From Garcia nutans (lineage: Eukaryota; Streptophyta; Magnoliopsida; Malpighiales; Euphorbiaceae), in contig CANTUV010000003.1 in NCBI GenBank assembly GCA_947685225.1, positions 3,046,001 through 3,110,000 of the forward strand: a stretch of DNA of 64,000 bases. The letters are read 5' to 3'. Below are positions 11,943-24,995 of the stretch, one piece after another. A program made the position numbers and the translations under genes. The notes under the pieces are model-generated. The model had not been told where the DNA came from and searched no databases. It worked only from the letters and a program-made list of their open reading frames with translations. The first letter of the stretch is position 1; every line of letters begins with the position of its first letter.

Positions 11943-11955
11943 CAGGGGGCAAACT
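11943..11955 (+). promoter_or_regulatory. Polypurine tract of Tat-1
   Basis: GCAGGGGGCAAAC directly precedes the 3' LTR start, the position of the plus-strand primer. The reverse Tat element has the same sequence inverted at 45635-45650. Confidence 0.8.
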
Positions 11956-13841
11956 GTAGACCCTTAATTTTTGACCCAGTCCAATCCGATAATTTTTAAC
12001 AGTCCAAAATAATTTTTATGGTATTTATTTTAATTACTATTTATAATATTTATCTTTATAATATTTAATAGTTATTTTTAATAATAAAAATAAAAAAATA
12101 AAAAATCAGACGGATCGGCGAGCGACGCGCGGCAGCGCTGCAGCGCTGCAAGGGGCTTCGCTGCAACAAGTATCTGCGGCGAATTGGGCACTGTCCAATT
12201 GGCTGTAGTAGTCAAATGGGCTTCCCCAATTCACCTATCCCGCAATTGCCCACTACTGTGCCTAGCTCAATCCGCGTGCCAGCCCGCAACAATCCTCGTA
12301 GGCCTAGCAGCCCTCGCGCTGCCGATTTTTGACCAAATCTTGTTTTACCCGGTTTTGTAATTTTTCCTAAATAGTTGGTATTTCTTTATTAAAATAGGAT
12401 TAGGTCTTTTTGTTTTCCTATAAATAATAGTATTAAACACATGGACTGGTGGTGGTAGTTATTTTAAAAAACTTTGGACCTTTAATTTTTTTCTCGAGAG
12501 AGCTGGGATATTTTTTGACTTTGGCTAACTGTTGAGACTCGTGAGAAACTTCGTAACCAAAATTCATCAACAAACAAACCCTAGCAAGTTTTATCAACAA
12601 AGGAAGCAGAGAGGATGATAGACAAAGAAGATCAAAGACACACAAACCTTATAAACGTAGTGCACTCACTGTCTTGGGAAAGCTCACCCAGAATCTTCAT
12701 CCAACAATTTTGGTGGAGCCAACAAATGACGCTACACTCTAAATTAAATAAATACAATATGTCTTGATTATTTTCAATATGGAATATGTTCATTCTTCAT
12801 CTAATTAAGGTTACAATATGCTTTTCTTTTAAAATCAATTCATGCTAGTTTACATGGAGTGCATAATATTGTTATTGTTTTGCTAACTCATATAAACTAG
12901 ATCTAGTAAACTTTTTGGCTCAGGATATTTGATATGTGTTATTTGTTTTCTATTGCATGATTATTTAACCAAAATACTATAACAGCCTCACTTTAGGTTT
13001 TTCCATAAAAACTCACAGTAGCTTTATTTAAGTTCTTTAAAAAGTATTGTCACAGTGACTTAAATCATATAAACCTTAAAAATTTAATTAGTTTTCATAA
13101 ATACCAAATCCTAATTTATTTCTTCCCAAACCCTAATTGTATGGTATAAGCCCTACACTATTTTCTGAAAACCATGAAACCCTAATTAATTATATTTTTC
13201 AAAAACCTTTACAGTAGCCTAATACTTTAAATAAAAAAAAATAATAATGATTCAAAAAACCCTAAAATCTTATTTTTCAAATCTAAACCCCAAAAACCAT
13301 AAGTTTGATTCCAAATACCCATAAAATCATATTTCATGTTTGAAATCCTGATTTCCTATCTAAAAATCCTAAAAAACCCTAGAATTCCTAATTCAAGATG
13401 TAAACCTAAATATGTATCTTTATTTACTTTATTTAAGTTTTACATTTGATTATGTAGTTTAGTATATGTTTTGATGATTGATTTATTTAATTTTGGTATT
13501 TGATTTGTTTATCATGGATGAATAATTTCTTTATTATTATTATTATTTGTTAAAATTATAAGAGGTATGTTTTCATTTTTTTGGGTACCTCATATTGTGA
13601 GCATCATGTAATTTAATTTATTTTAAAATTTTTGGATCAATGTAAAGGACATGTTTCCACCTTTCGGTGGGTGTCCTATATAGTATTAAGTATTAGACGA
13701 TGTAAGGACATATTTTCATCCTCGGATGGGTGTCTATTTATTTGTTTTGTCCAGACATTGCTTTGATTTTAATATAATGATGCTTTATTTTAATTATTAC
13801 ATGTAGTATGGATAATATCATTATATTTAAGAATTTTATAA
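11956..13841 (+). repeat. Tat-1 3' LTR, first part
   Basis: It matches 1124-3000 along its length. It is interrupted at 13841 by the LARD-like element after TATAA, and resumes at 24073. The U3 palindromes are decayed and carry a local GCAGCGCTGCAGCGCTGCA duplication near 12131-12150. Telobox motifs lie at 13104-13380. Confidence 0.85.
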
Positions 13842-14177
13842 TGTAACACCCTTTCCCAGCCTACATGTGTAAGCCGAGTAGAGGCGCCAAACTATCCTAA
13901 TATTGCTACTAATTTTACTTAATTCGAATTTTAGTTCCAATTTTACAGAAATTTTGCCAGAGGTTCGCCTAGAAATTGGATCCCAAGTGTCGACAAAACT
14001 GGTTTTTTTTATTTTTGAAAACATTTTTACACAAACCAATGCAATCAGTTTCAATACACTCCCAATGAATCCACCTTATACTCTCAACTACAAACCTGCA
14101 AGAAGAGTTCACACTTCTAATACAAAATAAGTAGAGGTTTATTATTATCATATACTACTAACGTACAACATAACTGT
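13842..14177 (-). repeat. 336 bp extension at the LARD LTR end
   Basis: At 14176 the sequence TGTAACACCGCCATACTCTA matches, inverted, the true end of the solo LTR at 10037. The LARD LTR continues 336 bp further and ends with a second TGTAACACCC. The same extension is present at 20572-20907. An open frame here is an LTR feature, not a gene. Confidence 0.65.
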
Positions 14178-16681
14178 AACACCGCCATACTCTATATAAG
14201 TACTATACATATACCGGGTATACATACAGTACATATATAAAGTATAAGAATGTCACTTTTTGTTACAGTTTAAAAACCTATATCTGAGTTCAAATAATAT
14301 TACATTAATTTAAATACAGAACATTTACAAAATCATTATACTTTCAATAATCTTACATATATATGATAATCTTGTCTTTACCAAAATTTCATTTATACAT
14401 ATGAATACATTCTTGACAGAAATACAACATAAAGAAATTATACATATATGCATCACCTTCTAGTTGGTCTCGAAATACTCTTACCCTTCTCGTGGCATAA
14501 CAGTTTGACTTCAAAATCAACCACCTACTCACCTGCGCGATTTATACAACCGCGCTAAGCCCGAAAGCTTAGTAGTACAAATAAATATTATAAACATACA
14601 TAACAGACAATCATACTTATATGTTAACTTCATATATTATTATTTTCTTATCATATTTTCCCATTTCAATTACACCTTATATATATTTCTACTAATCTCA
14701 TAATTATATACATATGCACGTATTTCATTAATAAAACCCACAATTCCATGACTTATTAAAACATTCATAAAATAATACTCACAATGTCCACAACCACATC
14801 CATATTATACATCATATTGTATTTTCATGTAGTACCTTCAGATCTCATCATTCAACATAGTTTTTCAATCCACATTCACCTTCAATAATTTACTTATACA
14901 TTGTAATCATCTCATTTCATAATTATCATCATATATCTCATAACATTACATCTTATTCCATAATTCACATTTAAACAAAAATAATCATTGGTCTCATTAT
15001 TCATTCATTTCACATTTCATGAATCACATTTAAACAAAGACAAGCATGGGCCCAAAAGATACTAATATGCTATTCAAAGTTCAGAGTTACTGTTTTGGTC
15101 TATAATCATAATCATCAATACATTTATCCATGGATATTCAACTAGATTTGAGCTTACGACCCAGTCATTTCACTCAATCTGGTTTCAATAATTTATTTTT
15201 GAGGTTTACGACCCGGTCATTTCACCCCAAAAACATCACATTTCACATTTTCTAACTAGAATCGGCTTACGACCCGGTCATTTCACCTATCCAGTGATTC
15301 ATAGGCATGCCACCAAATTCAGAACTCTGAAAATTGAATAACATATTAATCACACAATTATTTCACTTATCTCTTTATCAATCTCTTTTCATTTCATTTC
15401 TCATAATTAATTAGGCAACCATGCCTCAATTATATATTTCATTTGCATTATCATAGCCAACAACCATGGCCTCATATCTCATATGATCTCAAATCACCTT
15501 AATCAATTCAAATGTATATAATTAATGGCATTAACACACATTTTACATACTCATCACAACATTCATATTATACCAAACATAACATTATTAATATGCATCA
15601 ACAATGCATTACATTTCCTAATATTAATATACATCAACAATGCATTATATTTCCTAACACATTTACAACCAAATGTGTATCAAGTCTCAAAGTCATATGC
15701 ATTTATGCAATAATGTAGTTTGTACTTACCTTAAAACCAACTCACACCAATCTATACACTTACTCTTCCAAGAATCCTCAACACTTAGATTAGGGCAATT
15801 CAACCTCTTCACAACCTAATCCAAAAGGAATATTAGCAAAATGACCATATGAATAGTAAATTATGGTTTTGGACTCAACTTAAACCTTATTTTGAAAAAT
15901 TGTATAAAATAATCTACTTGACTAAAAACTCTAGAATTTTTGTAGAATTTATTTTTCCATCTTAAAATCATTCCTTTAAAATTTCAGATCAAACTGAACA
16001 CAAAATCTTGGTCAAATAGTTCACCCAACCAGACTGCTCCAATTGCCCTGCATCTTGGCAGCAGTTCTGAACTTTGTGAATTCCATAAATTAAATTCAAT
16101 CAACATGGTTCCAAATTATTTTTCTCAAATACTAGACTCACTAAGAAACAACATATCCAAAATTCAATTGGATATTATTTTTCTACATTTTATTAAAAAT
16201 CCCGAAAGATAGCTGTCTCAGTTAAGGTACCTGCTGGAACAGGTCTAATAAAAATAATCTTTCCAAAATCATAACCATTCCAAAATCAAATCAACATATT
16301 TTTCACTCATTCTAGACTCATAGAGGCACAACATATCAAAAATTCACTTCAGGAACATTTTTCTATATTTAATTAAAAATCATACAAGTCACAACATTTA
16401 CTAATTGTAAAAACAGAAAATTTTCACTAAACACAACTCTTACTCTTTCATCACCAACACCAACCTAACTTCTTATCTTTAGTTCCATTTCAACACTTTT
16501 ACACACACCATACACAAACACACTCCAACCATCAACAACACTCCATCAAACTCAAACAAAATTTCAAATAGAACAAGAGAAATCAAAAGAAAACTTACTT
16601 GAATATTATGCCAAATCTTCAACATCCATCTTCAATTCTCTCAAAATCCCTATGGATTTGATGTGTATATAAGTAAAATCA

Positions 16682-16683
<2 letters not shown>

Positions 16684-16765
<82 letters not shown>
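16684..16765 (+). repeat. (CT)n microsatellite followed by (AAG)n and (TAA)n
   Basis: About 41 CT units, then AAG units to about 16790, then long TAA and ATT runs (16828-16875, 16943-16975). The partner LTR at 23413-23477 has about 33 CT units and a shorter TAA run. Confidence 0.9.
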
Positions 16766-16768
<3 letters not shown>

Positions 16769-16823
16769 TAAGAAGAAGAAGAAGAAGAAAAATATCTTTT
16801 TCCTTCTTCTTTTCATGTTTATC

Positions 16824-16878
<55 letters not shown>

Positions 16879-16937
16879 TATTTCTAAAAACCTCCACCAC
16901 ACACTTTTCTCCCTTTGACTTTTCTTTCTTCTTTTTC

Positions 16938-16980
<43 letters not shown>

Positions 16981-17364
16981 ATAAACTTACTTTTCCTACA
17001 CCACTTTATACTTTATGTATATGTAATATATATGTTGGTATATGTATATCTCTTTTATATTTCCTTTATATTTTCCATATTTTTCAAATACCACATAAAT
17101 ATATATCATCCCTCATATACACCTATTTCTTATAATATTTTCCTTACATATTTTACCAACATATCTTCTCACAACTACCATTCCAATGTACACCAAAATT
17201 GGGTATTAAATTAATTCATTTATCTTCTTTTGACTTTCATTAGTTTAACTTATATATGTTATATATACCTTCACTTCTTTTCTCCTTCCATTAAACATAC
17301 TCCTTAAATCCAAATACCACAATAATTATTCCAAAACTTTTAGGGTGTACCTTGGGATATTACA

Positions 17365-17378
17365 ATTCTCTCCCCCTT
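17365..17378 (-). promoter_or_regulatory. Polypurine tract of the LARD-like element
   Basis: On the minus strand AAGGGGGAGAGAAT directly precedes the LTR start TGTAATATCC. This form is typical of chromoviruses. Confidence 0.75.
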
Positions 17379-20300
17379 AAATAATTCCGTTCTCGAAATT
17401 ATCTAGTACAATAGCAATCCATTCTTAACATAATACCATCTTAACTTTCATATGAAGTTAATTATATTCTTAAGTTATTATGTTATCACATCATATAACT
17501 TTTACTCTCTCCCTTTGAGTCAATCATCTTCTCTAAATTTCATAACTCATCATTAGATCTATTTATATATCTTATTACTTTTTTATCCAAACATTCAAAA
17601 TATCTCATTACATTCCCAATTAATTTATCTTGATGCAAGAATCAGATCATCTTATATTATACATGTACTTTGTCTAATTATTACATTCAAGATATTTTAT
17701 TACTTCATCTCTTTATAATTACTCTTTTAACTTCAACCTTAAAAATCATTGATTATCCCATCATTAAAATCACTTCCAGAATAGACATTTATCACACCTT
17801 AATTGATAACAATATCCTTATTTTTCCTACACTTTTTTTTTAGCATGCTTCTCACTTAACATAAATATTAGTACAATGCCTTTCAAATTACTTTACAGGT
17901 AATTAATTTTTTTTTCCTTTTTTCATCATTTACAACTGATTTAACTCAATACATTTATGTTCATTTATTTATTAGAATATTACATCATATACATTATCAC
18001 TTAAATCTTATGCTCCTAGTACAACTGTACACATTAAATTTCAATAATGATTCATAATCTTCATAGAATCTAGATCAATTGATCTATCTGTCACAATATA
18101 CCCACGTTTCAATCTTGTTTAATTCAAATCAACAATTAATTTATTTAAACTTATCATGAAATTTCACAATATATATATAACATAATTCCATTAGAGCAAA
18201 CTTATATTCAAATCCTGATCTCTTCAGATCCATATTCAGTAAAACTATCATGATTACAAATCACTTTAAATTATCTTTCAATATACACATAGTTTATTTT
18301 CTACTATCTTAGTATAATTTCCACCAATTCTCATGATAATCTCATACCATACTTTCTATCCATAGTTCACTCACTTAAACCTTAAATCCATTCACTTATT
18401 CACTTTATACCATAAACATATTTAGTATAATTTTCAGTCACATTTTGTAATTTCCCCTTTTTAATATCTCCTCACATTTCATACCATTACGATATTTATA
18501 TAATCAGCTTTCTATCACATTAGCCATAACTCAAAACATTTTACATTTCTCTTTTCTTTCCTTACTTTTTATAATTATAACCACATTTCTAACAAAAAAA
18601 AATGATAAAGTATAACTTTACCGGTCATAATTCTTGACCATGTTTCTAGAAACATAATTATCAATCTCACCAAAACTGCACTACAGTCATGTTATCTCAG
18701 TTCCAAATCTGTGGATAACAAAATTAATCTACCAAAATATACTAAAAAAATCATAGAATTATAGGAGATTAATGGTCATGCCTGAAGCTTATAAATCCAT
18801 ATTGTTCCTTTATTATTCAACTTCCAACCTTTCTAATTACAATGCTAAATCATATCACAAGAATTACATATTCATTCTCTAAACTTTTGCTACACCAAGA
18901 GTTAACATATTTCAACTCTATCTCAAAACAATTTGCACTCGATTATGTTCATCATTAGCCTAACTCATGTTCAACAATATTATTATTAACATCTCTTATG
19001 TATACATATTCAATCATATGCAATTCTTACACAATTTCCCTTTTGTTACTCCATTTCGAATCTATTTCTAATCCATTTACAATCTCTTATTATACACATA
19101 TACATAAAACCTTCCCACATGTGGATACCTTGGGACTCAAAATATTACATAATCATCAGGTTCAGTGATTACCATAACAATTTCACCATCCAATATTACT
19201 CGAGTCCATTCTCACTCTTAATTTCGTTACATAATCCATCTAGCTTTGCACAGTTCAAGACCTAATCTCTCTTAGGTCCACTAATACATGCAATATCATT
19301 CTTAATATCATTATACCAGTAATTATACCACCTACATATTCATAGGCCACATCCATAATGTGACTCACTTCCCACATTTCTTACATAATACAATTACATT
19401 CATATCGAAAAACTCATCTCACATATCCTATGCAAGTATACACTTAATCATGTAATTTTATTTAATTTCTCTTTTGCATACAATCTGTACAAATTTAATG
19501 TTTATCATTTTTCTTTGAACATTATCATACTCATTCTTTTGACATGATTTAAATTATTCATCAACACAACAAATATATACATTCTAACCATAATAACACT
19601 TCACATATATTCAAGTCACATTTCTAATGTGACATCTCTCTCATTTTTTTTAAAGCATTTAATGTACCTTTATATCCATTTTCACCCTTTCCAGTCAAAT
19701 GACTTAAAGTAACTCATTTTCACTCGCTCAATCACTTTTTTTTTTCAAAACAAATTCTCATACTATCAATCTCATTACCCAATTCGTAGTATTCTCATAT
19801 GCAAGAATATTCATTGCAAATAGCTCATATGTTTAATATCTAAATAATCTTTATCAACATTCCATTAAAATTCTAAATTCTCAAATCACTATTTCACCTA
19901 AACTTCAACTTACAATTCTCATCTTTTCTTAATATCAACTTTAAAAACATCTTATATATATACCACAAAGCAACATCCAAACATATAATTTTCACAATTA
20001 TTAAGCTCATTTCAAAAATCCAAATGTCACATATTACCACCATTAACATGAGCTTTCACAATATTCAAACATATCACATTTCTAACATTGAAATCACAAT
20101 GTTGCATTAAAATAACAATACAAACAATACCAATATATCTTTTTACTTAACCAACATCATCTCTTTTTCTTTTAAACAAAACTTTAACTTTATACACCCA
20201 AACCTTAAATGATCACATTTTGTCTATACCAATCAACTCACTCAATGTTCCACCATATTTCCTTCAAGTTAAAAATTTCCATTCTTTAATTTATCAATTA

Positions 20301-20554
20301 AACTCATATGAATGTTTCCATATCATTTTTCATTTTTTTTCCTTTCATGTAGAACTTCATCCACATACTATCATCCATCTCATCTAATTCAAATACATTA
20401 CAATTCACATAATGCCACATCCGAGACCAACCTAGGTGTTAATGCATAAGCATGTATTACAAATTTCATTTCAAAACTTTTCTTTTTAATTCTCTTTAAG
20501 CTTTTCAAAACTTTCTCTTTTTAATTCTACTTAGGCCGAGAATCTCGAACCTAA

Positions 20555-20566
20555 GCTCTGATACCA
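20555..20566 (-). promoter_or_regulatory. Primer-binding site of the LARD-like element
   Basis: On the minus strand this reads TGGTATCAGAGC, complementary to the 3' end of initiator tRNA-Met as in most plant LTR elements, followed by a leader with TTAGGTTCGAGATTCTCGG. It places the 5' LTR at the right. Confidence 0.85.
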
Positions 20567-20571
20567 AAAAT

Positions 20572-23409
20572 TGTACACCCCTTCCCAGCCTACATGTGTA
20601 AGCCGAGTAGAGGCGCCACACTATCCTAATGTTGCTACCAATTTTACTTAATTCGAATTTTAGTTCCGGTTTTACAGAAATTTTGCCAGAGGTTCGCCTA
20701 GAAATTGGATCCCAAGTGTCGACAAAACTGGTTTTTCTGATTTTTGAAAACATTTTTACACAAACCAATGCAATCAGTTTCAATACACTCCCAATGAATC
20801 CACCTTATACCCTCAACTACAAACCTGCAAGAAGAGTTCACACTTCTAATACAAAATAAGTAGAGGTTTATTATTATCATATACTACTAACGTACAGCAT
20901 AACTGTATCACCCCCATACTCTATATAAGTACTATACATACACCGGGTATACATACAGTACGTATATAAAGTATAAGAATGTCACTTTTTGTTACAGTTT
21001 ACAAACCTATATCTGAGTTCAAATAATATTACATTAATTTAAATATAGAACATTTACAAAATCATTATACTTTCAATAATCTTACATATATATGATAATC
21101 TTGTCTTTACCAAAATTTCATTTATACATATGAATACATTCTTGTCAGAAATACAACATAACGAAATTATACATATATGCATCACCTTCTAGTTGGTCTC
21201 GAAATACTCTTACCCTTCTCGTAGCATAACAGTTTGACTTCCAGATTAACCACCTACTCACCTGCGCAATTTATACAGCCGCACTAAACCCGAAAGCTTA
21301 GTAGTATATATAAATATTATAAACATACATAACAAACAATCATACTTATATGTCAACTTCATATATTATTATTTTCTTATCATATTTTCCCATTTCAATT
21401 ACACCTTATATATATTTCTACTAATCTCATAATTATATACATATGCACGTATTTCATTAATAAAACCCACAATTCCATGACTTATTAAAACATTCATAAA
21501 ATAATACTCACAATGTCCACAACCACATCCATATTATACATCATATTGTATTTTCATGTAGTACCTTCAGATCTCATCATTCAACATAGTTTTTCAATCC
21601 ACATTCACCTTCAATAATTTACTTATACATTGTAATCATCTCATTTCATAATTATCATCATATATCTCATAACATTACATCTTATTCCATAATTCACATT
21701 TAAACAAAAATAATCATTGGTCTCATTATTCATTCATTTCACATTTCATGAATCACATTTAAACAAAGACAAGCATGGGCCCAAAAGACACTAATATGCT
21801 ATTCAAAGTTCAGAGTTACTGTTTTGGTCTATAATCATAATCATCAATACATTTATCCATGGATATTCAACTAGATTTGAGCTTACGACCCAGTCATTTC
21901 ACTCAATCTAGTTTCAATAATTTGTTTTTGAGATTTACGACCCGGTCATTTCACCCCAAAAACATCACATTTCACATTTTCTAACTGGAATCGGCTTACG
22001 ACCCGGTCATTTCACCTATCCAGTGATTCATAGGCATGCCACCAAATTCGGAACTCTGAAAATTGAATAACATATTAATCACACAATTATTTCACTTATC
22101 TCTTTATCAATCTCTTTTCATTTCATTTCTCATAATTAATTAGGCAACCATGCCTCAATTATATATTTCATTTGCATTATCATAGCCAACAACCATGGCC
22201 TCATATCTCATATGATCTCAAATCACCTTAATCAATTCAAATGTATATAATCAATGGCATTAACACACATTTTACATACTCATCACAACATTCATATTAT
22301 ACCAAACATAACATTATTAATATGCATCAACAATGCATTACATTTCCTAATATTAATATACATCAACAATGCATTATATTTCCTAACACATTTACAACCA
22401 AATGTGTATCAAGTCTCAAAGTCATATGCATTTATGCAATAATGTAATTTGTACTTACCTTAAAACCAACTCACACCAATCTATACACTTACTCTTCCAA
22501 GAATCCTCAACACTTAGATTAGGGCTATTCAACCTCTTCACAACCTAATCCAAAAGGAATATTAGCAAAATGACCATATGAATAGTAAATTATGGTTTTG
22601 GACTCAACTTAATCCTTATTTTGAAAAATTGTATAAAATAATGTACTTGACTAAAAACTCTAAAACTTTTACAGAATTTAGTTTTGCATCTTAAAATCAT
22701 TCCTTTAAAATTTCAGATCAAACTGAACAAAAAATCTTGGTCAAATAGTTCACCCAACCAGACTGCTCCAATTGCCCTGCATCCTGGCAGCAGTTCTGAA
22801 CTTTGTGAATTCCGTAAATTAAATTCAATCAACGTGGTTCCAAATTATTTTTCTCAAATACTAGACTCACTAAGAAACAACATATCCAAAATTCAATTGG
22901 ATATTATTTTTCTACATTTTATTAAAAATCCGGAAATTTAGCTGTCTCAGTTAAGGTACCTGCTGGAACAGGTCTAATAAAAATAATCTTTCCAAAATCA
23001 TAACCATTCCAAAATCAAATAAACATATTTTTCAGTCATTATACACTCATAGAGGCACAACATATCAAAAATTCACTTCAAGAACATTTTTCTATATTTA
23101 ATTAAAAATCATACAAGTCACAACATTTACTAATTGTAAAACAGAAAAATTTCACTAAACACAACTCTTACTCTTCCATCACCAACACCAACTTAACTTC
23201 TTATCTTTAGTTCCATTTCAACACTTTTACACACACCATACACAAACACACTCCAACCATCAACAACACTTCATCAAACTCAAACAAAATTCCAAATAGA
23301 ACAAGAGAAATCAAAAGAAAACTTACTTGAATATTATGCCAAATCTTCAACATCCATCTTCAATTCTCTCAAAATCCCTATGGATTTGATGTGTATATAA
23401 GTAAAATTA

Positions 23410-23480
<71 letters not shown>

Positions 23481-23630
23481 AGAAGAAGAAGAAGAAGAAA
23501 AATATCTTTTTCCTTCTTCTTTTCATGTTTATCATATATATAATAATAATAATAATAATAATATAATAAATTATTTCTAAAAACCTCCACCACACACTTT
23601 TCTCCCTTTGACTTTTCTTTCTTCTTTTTC

Positions 23631-23684
<54 letters not shown>

Positions 23685-24067
23685 AACTTACTTTTCCTAC
23701 ACCACTTTATATATTATGTATATGTAATATATATGTTGGTATATGTATATCTCTTTTATATTTCTTTTATATTTTCCATATTTTTCAAATACCACATAAA
23801 TATATATATCATCCCTCATATGCACCTATTTCTTATAATATTTTCCTTACATATTTTACCAACATATCTTCTCACAACTACCATTCCAATGTACACCAAA
23901 ATCGGATATTAAATTAATTCATTTATCTTCTTTTGACTTTCATTAGTTTAACTTATATATGTTATATATACCTTCACTTCTTTTCTCCTTTCATTAAACA
24001 TACTCCTTAAATCCAAATACCACAATAATTATTCCAAAACTTTTAGGGTGTACCTTGGGATATTACA
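20572..24067 (-). repeat. LARD-like 5' LTR
   Basis: 3,496 bp, nearly identical to 13842-17364 over long stretches. Most visible differences are in the terminal 200 bp and in microsatellite lengths. Its terminus TGTACACCCC differs slightly from the partner's TGTAACACCC. Confidence 0.85.
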
Positions 24068-24072
24068 TATAA

Positions 24073-24355
24073 TATTAAGACCTGCAAAGGAGACCGGTTC
24101 CAATGACTTGGGCGTTGTGGGGGTGCTGGGCCATTTCTTACCTTTCCCATATGTACCCAACTTTTTGAACCCATTTGGGGGTTGGGGATTCCCTAGGAAT
24201 CGAGTCATCCACCCCTTTCTTTTTCCTGGGCCGTTCGGGTTGCGACTCCATTTTCTTCGAGCTTAGGCCCGTATTCTCTAAGGCCCTGAGCCTAAACAGT
24301 GTCAAAATTGCAAAAACCATTTCACCGGGAGTGGGGGTGAAAATCCCAGCTCATA
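24073..24355 (+). repeat. Tat-1 3' LTR, second part
   Basis: It continues the Tat LTR after the LARD insertion and ends in AGCTCATA, a mutated GCTCACA. Tat leader sequence follows with no primer site. The LTR therefore has internal sequence on both sides: polypurine tract at left, leader and gag at right. Confidence 0.75.
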
Positions 24356-24995
24356 AACTTCCAAAATCCATTTTTTCTAAAATCTTTTTACAATGGGCTT
24401 AAAAACAAAATTATTTTCACAACCTTTTTAAAAAGCTTACGAATATTTAGGTCAATTATGAAAATATCAAAAATTAATTATGAGCCTAGTTTATACTAAG
24501 AATTATTAGTCATGGGCTTATTTTTGGCATGAATCATTAGTTGCTTTTTCAAGTGAGAAATCTATTTATAGTAAACCTCTTAATTTAGTTTTAATCCAAT
24601 ATAGCATAAAAGTTGCTTTAGTTGATTGGATGGATTAAAGCCTGATTAACACGAATTATCATTAACTGATTTCCATTTTTGAAAATATAACTATTTGCTG
24701 AAACATCCAAGGGAATTATTCAAACATAAGATACCCCATATTGGTATTTTGTTAACCATATACCTAGAAAAAGAGACTCGCCATTCATGTGTGGAAGTTA
24801 TAAGGTTGGAAGGGACGTCCTAATTATCTTTATTTGTTATTTGTGCATACATGCATACATACATTTGCATCTCATATCATTGATCTTCTCTGTCTCACAA
24901 CCCTGGATTACAACAGTTCAAAAGCCTACCACAATCCAACCTACGTCGGCGATGAAGAATCCAGTAGCAACTCAATTAGCTTATCACCAAAAGCA
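24356..24995 (+). other. Tat leader fragment without primer site
   Basis: It aligns with 3797-4446. About 500 bp that would hold the primer site and early leader are missing at the junction with the LTR. No gene is seen. Confidence 0.65.

Larger units (their letters stand above)
13842..17364 (-). repeat. LARD-like 3' LTR
   Basis: 3,523 bp; on the minus strand it begins TGTAATATCCC and ends GGGTGTTACA. It carries three GACCC(A/G)GTCATTTCAC motifs at 15150-15285, a duplicated 'catcaacaatgcatta' block at 15595-15650, and CT, GAA and TAA microsatellites. Confidence 0.85.
17365..20571 (-). other. Non-coding internal region of the LARD-like element
   Basis: This AT-rich region has no recognisable gag or pol. 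Close to the primer site (20410-20450) it shares a 'gccacatc...' and 'tgcatgtat'-like leader with the Chromo-3 leader at 42670-42725, which supports chromovirus ancestry. Confidence 0.7.
13842..24067 (-). mobile_element. LARD-like non-coding LTR retrotransposon, reverse orientation
   Basis: A 10,226 bp element has two ~3.5 kb LTRs around a 3.2 kb internal region with no domain and no frame above 60 codons. TATAA is duplicated at 13837-13841 and 24068-24072, and the Tat LTR reads through when the insert is removed. Primer site and polypurine tract are in place on the minus strand. Long LTRs with a non-coding internal region fit the LARD class. Proteins would have to come from a related chromovirus. 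The LTRs are very similar in their middle, so the insertion is fairly young. Confidence 0.85.
1124..24355 (+). mobile_element. Tat-1: non-autonomous Tat/Ogre-like LTR retrotransposon with nested insertions
   Basis: The order is 5' LTR (1124-3279), primer site (3281), leader, broken gag (4447-5813), non-coding spacer, tandem-repeat array (10937-11870), polypurine tract (11943-11955) and 3' LTR (11956-13841 plus 24073-24355). No protease, reverse transcriptase, RNase H or integrase remnant is visible between gag and the 3' LTR, so the element would depend on another Tat for movement. It is split by a solo LTR at 7124-10037 and a LARD-like element at 13842-24067. The two LTRs differ at roughly a tenth of positions in their first ~200 bases, so the insertion is old. 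The right end runs into another Tat internal region, so no target duplication can be checked. Confidence 0.8.

Noticed and set aside
16663..16900. Open frames on both strands rich in Ser-Leu or Arg-Glu, with poly-Ile or poly-Leu tails
   Set aside because: Products of CT, AAG and TAA microsatellites within an LTR; the same occurs at 23378-23595.
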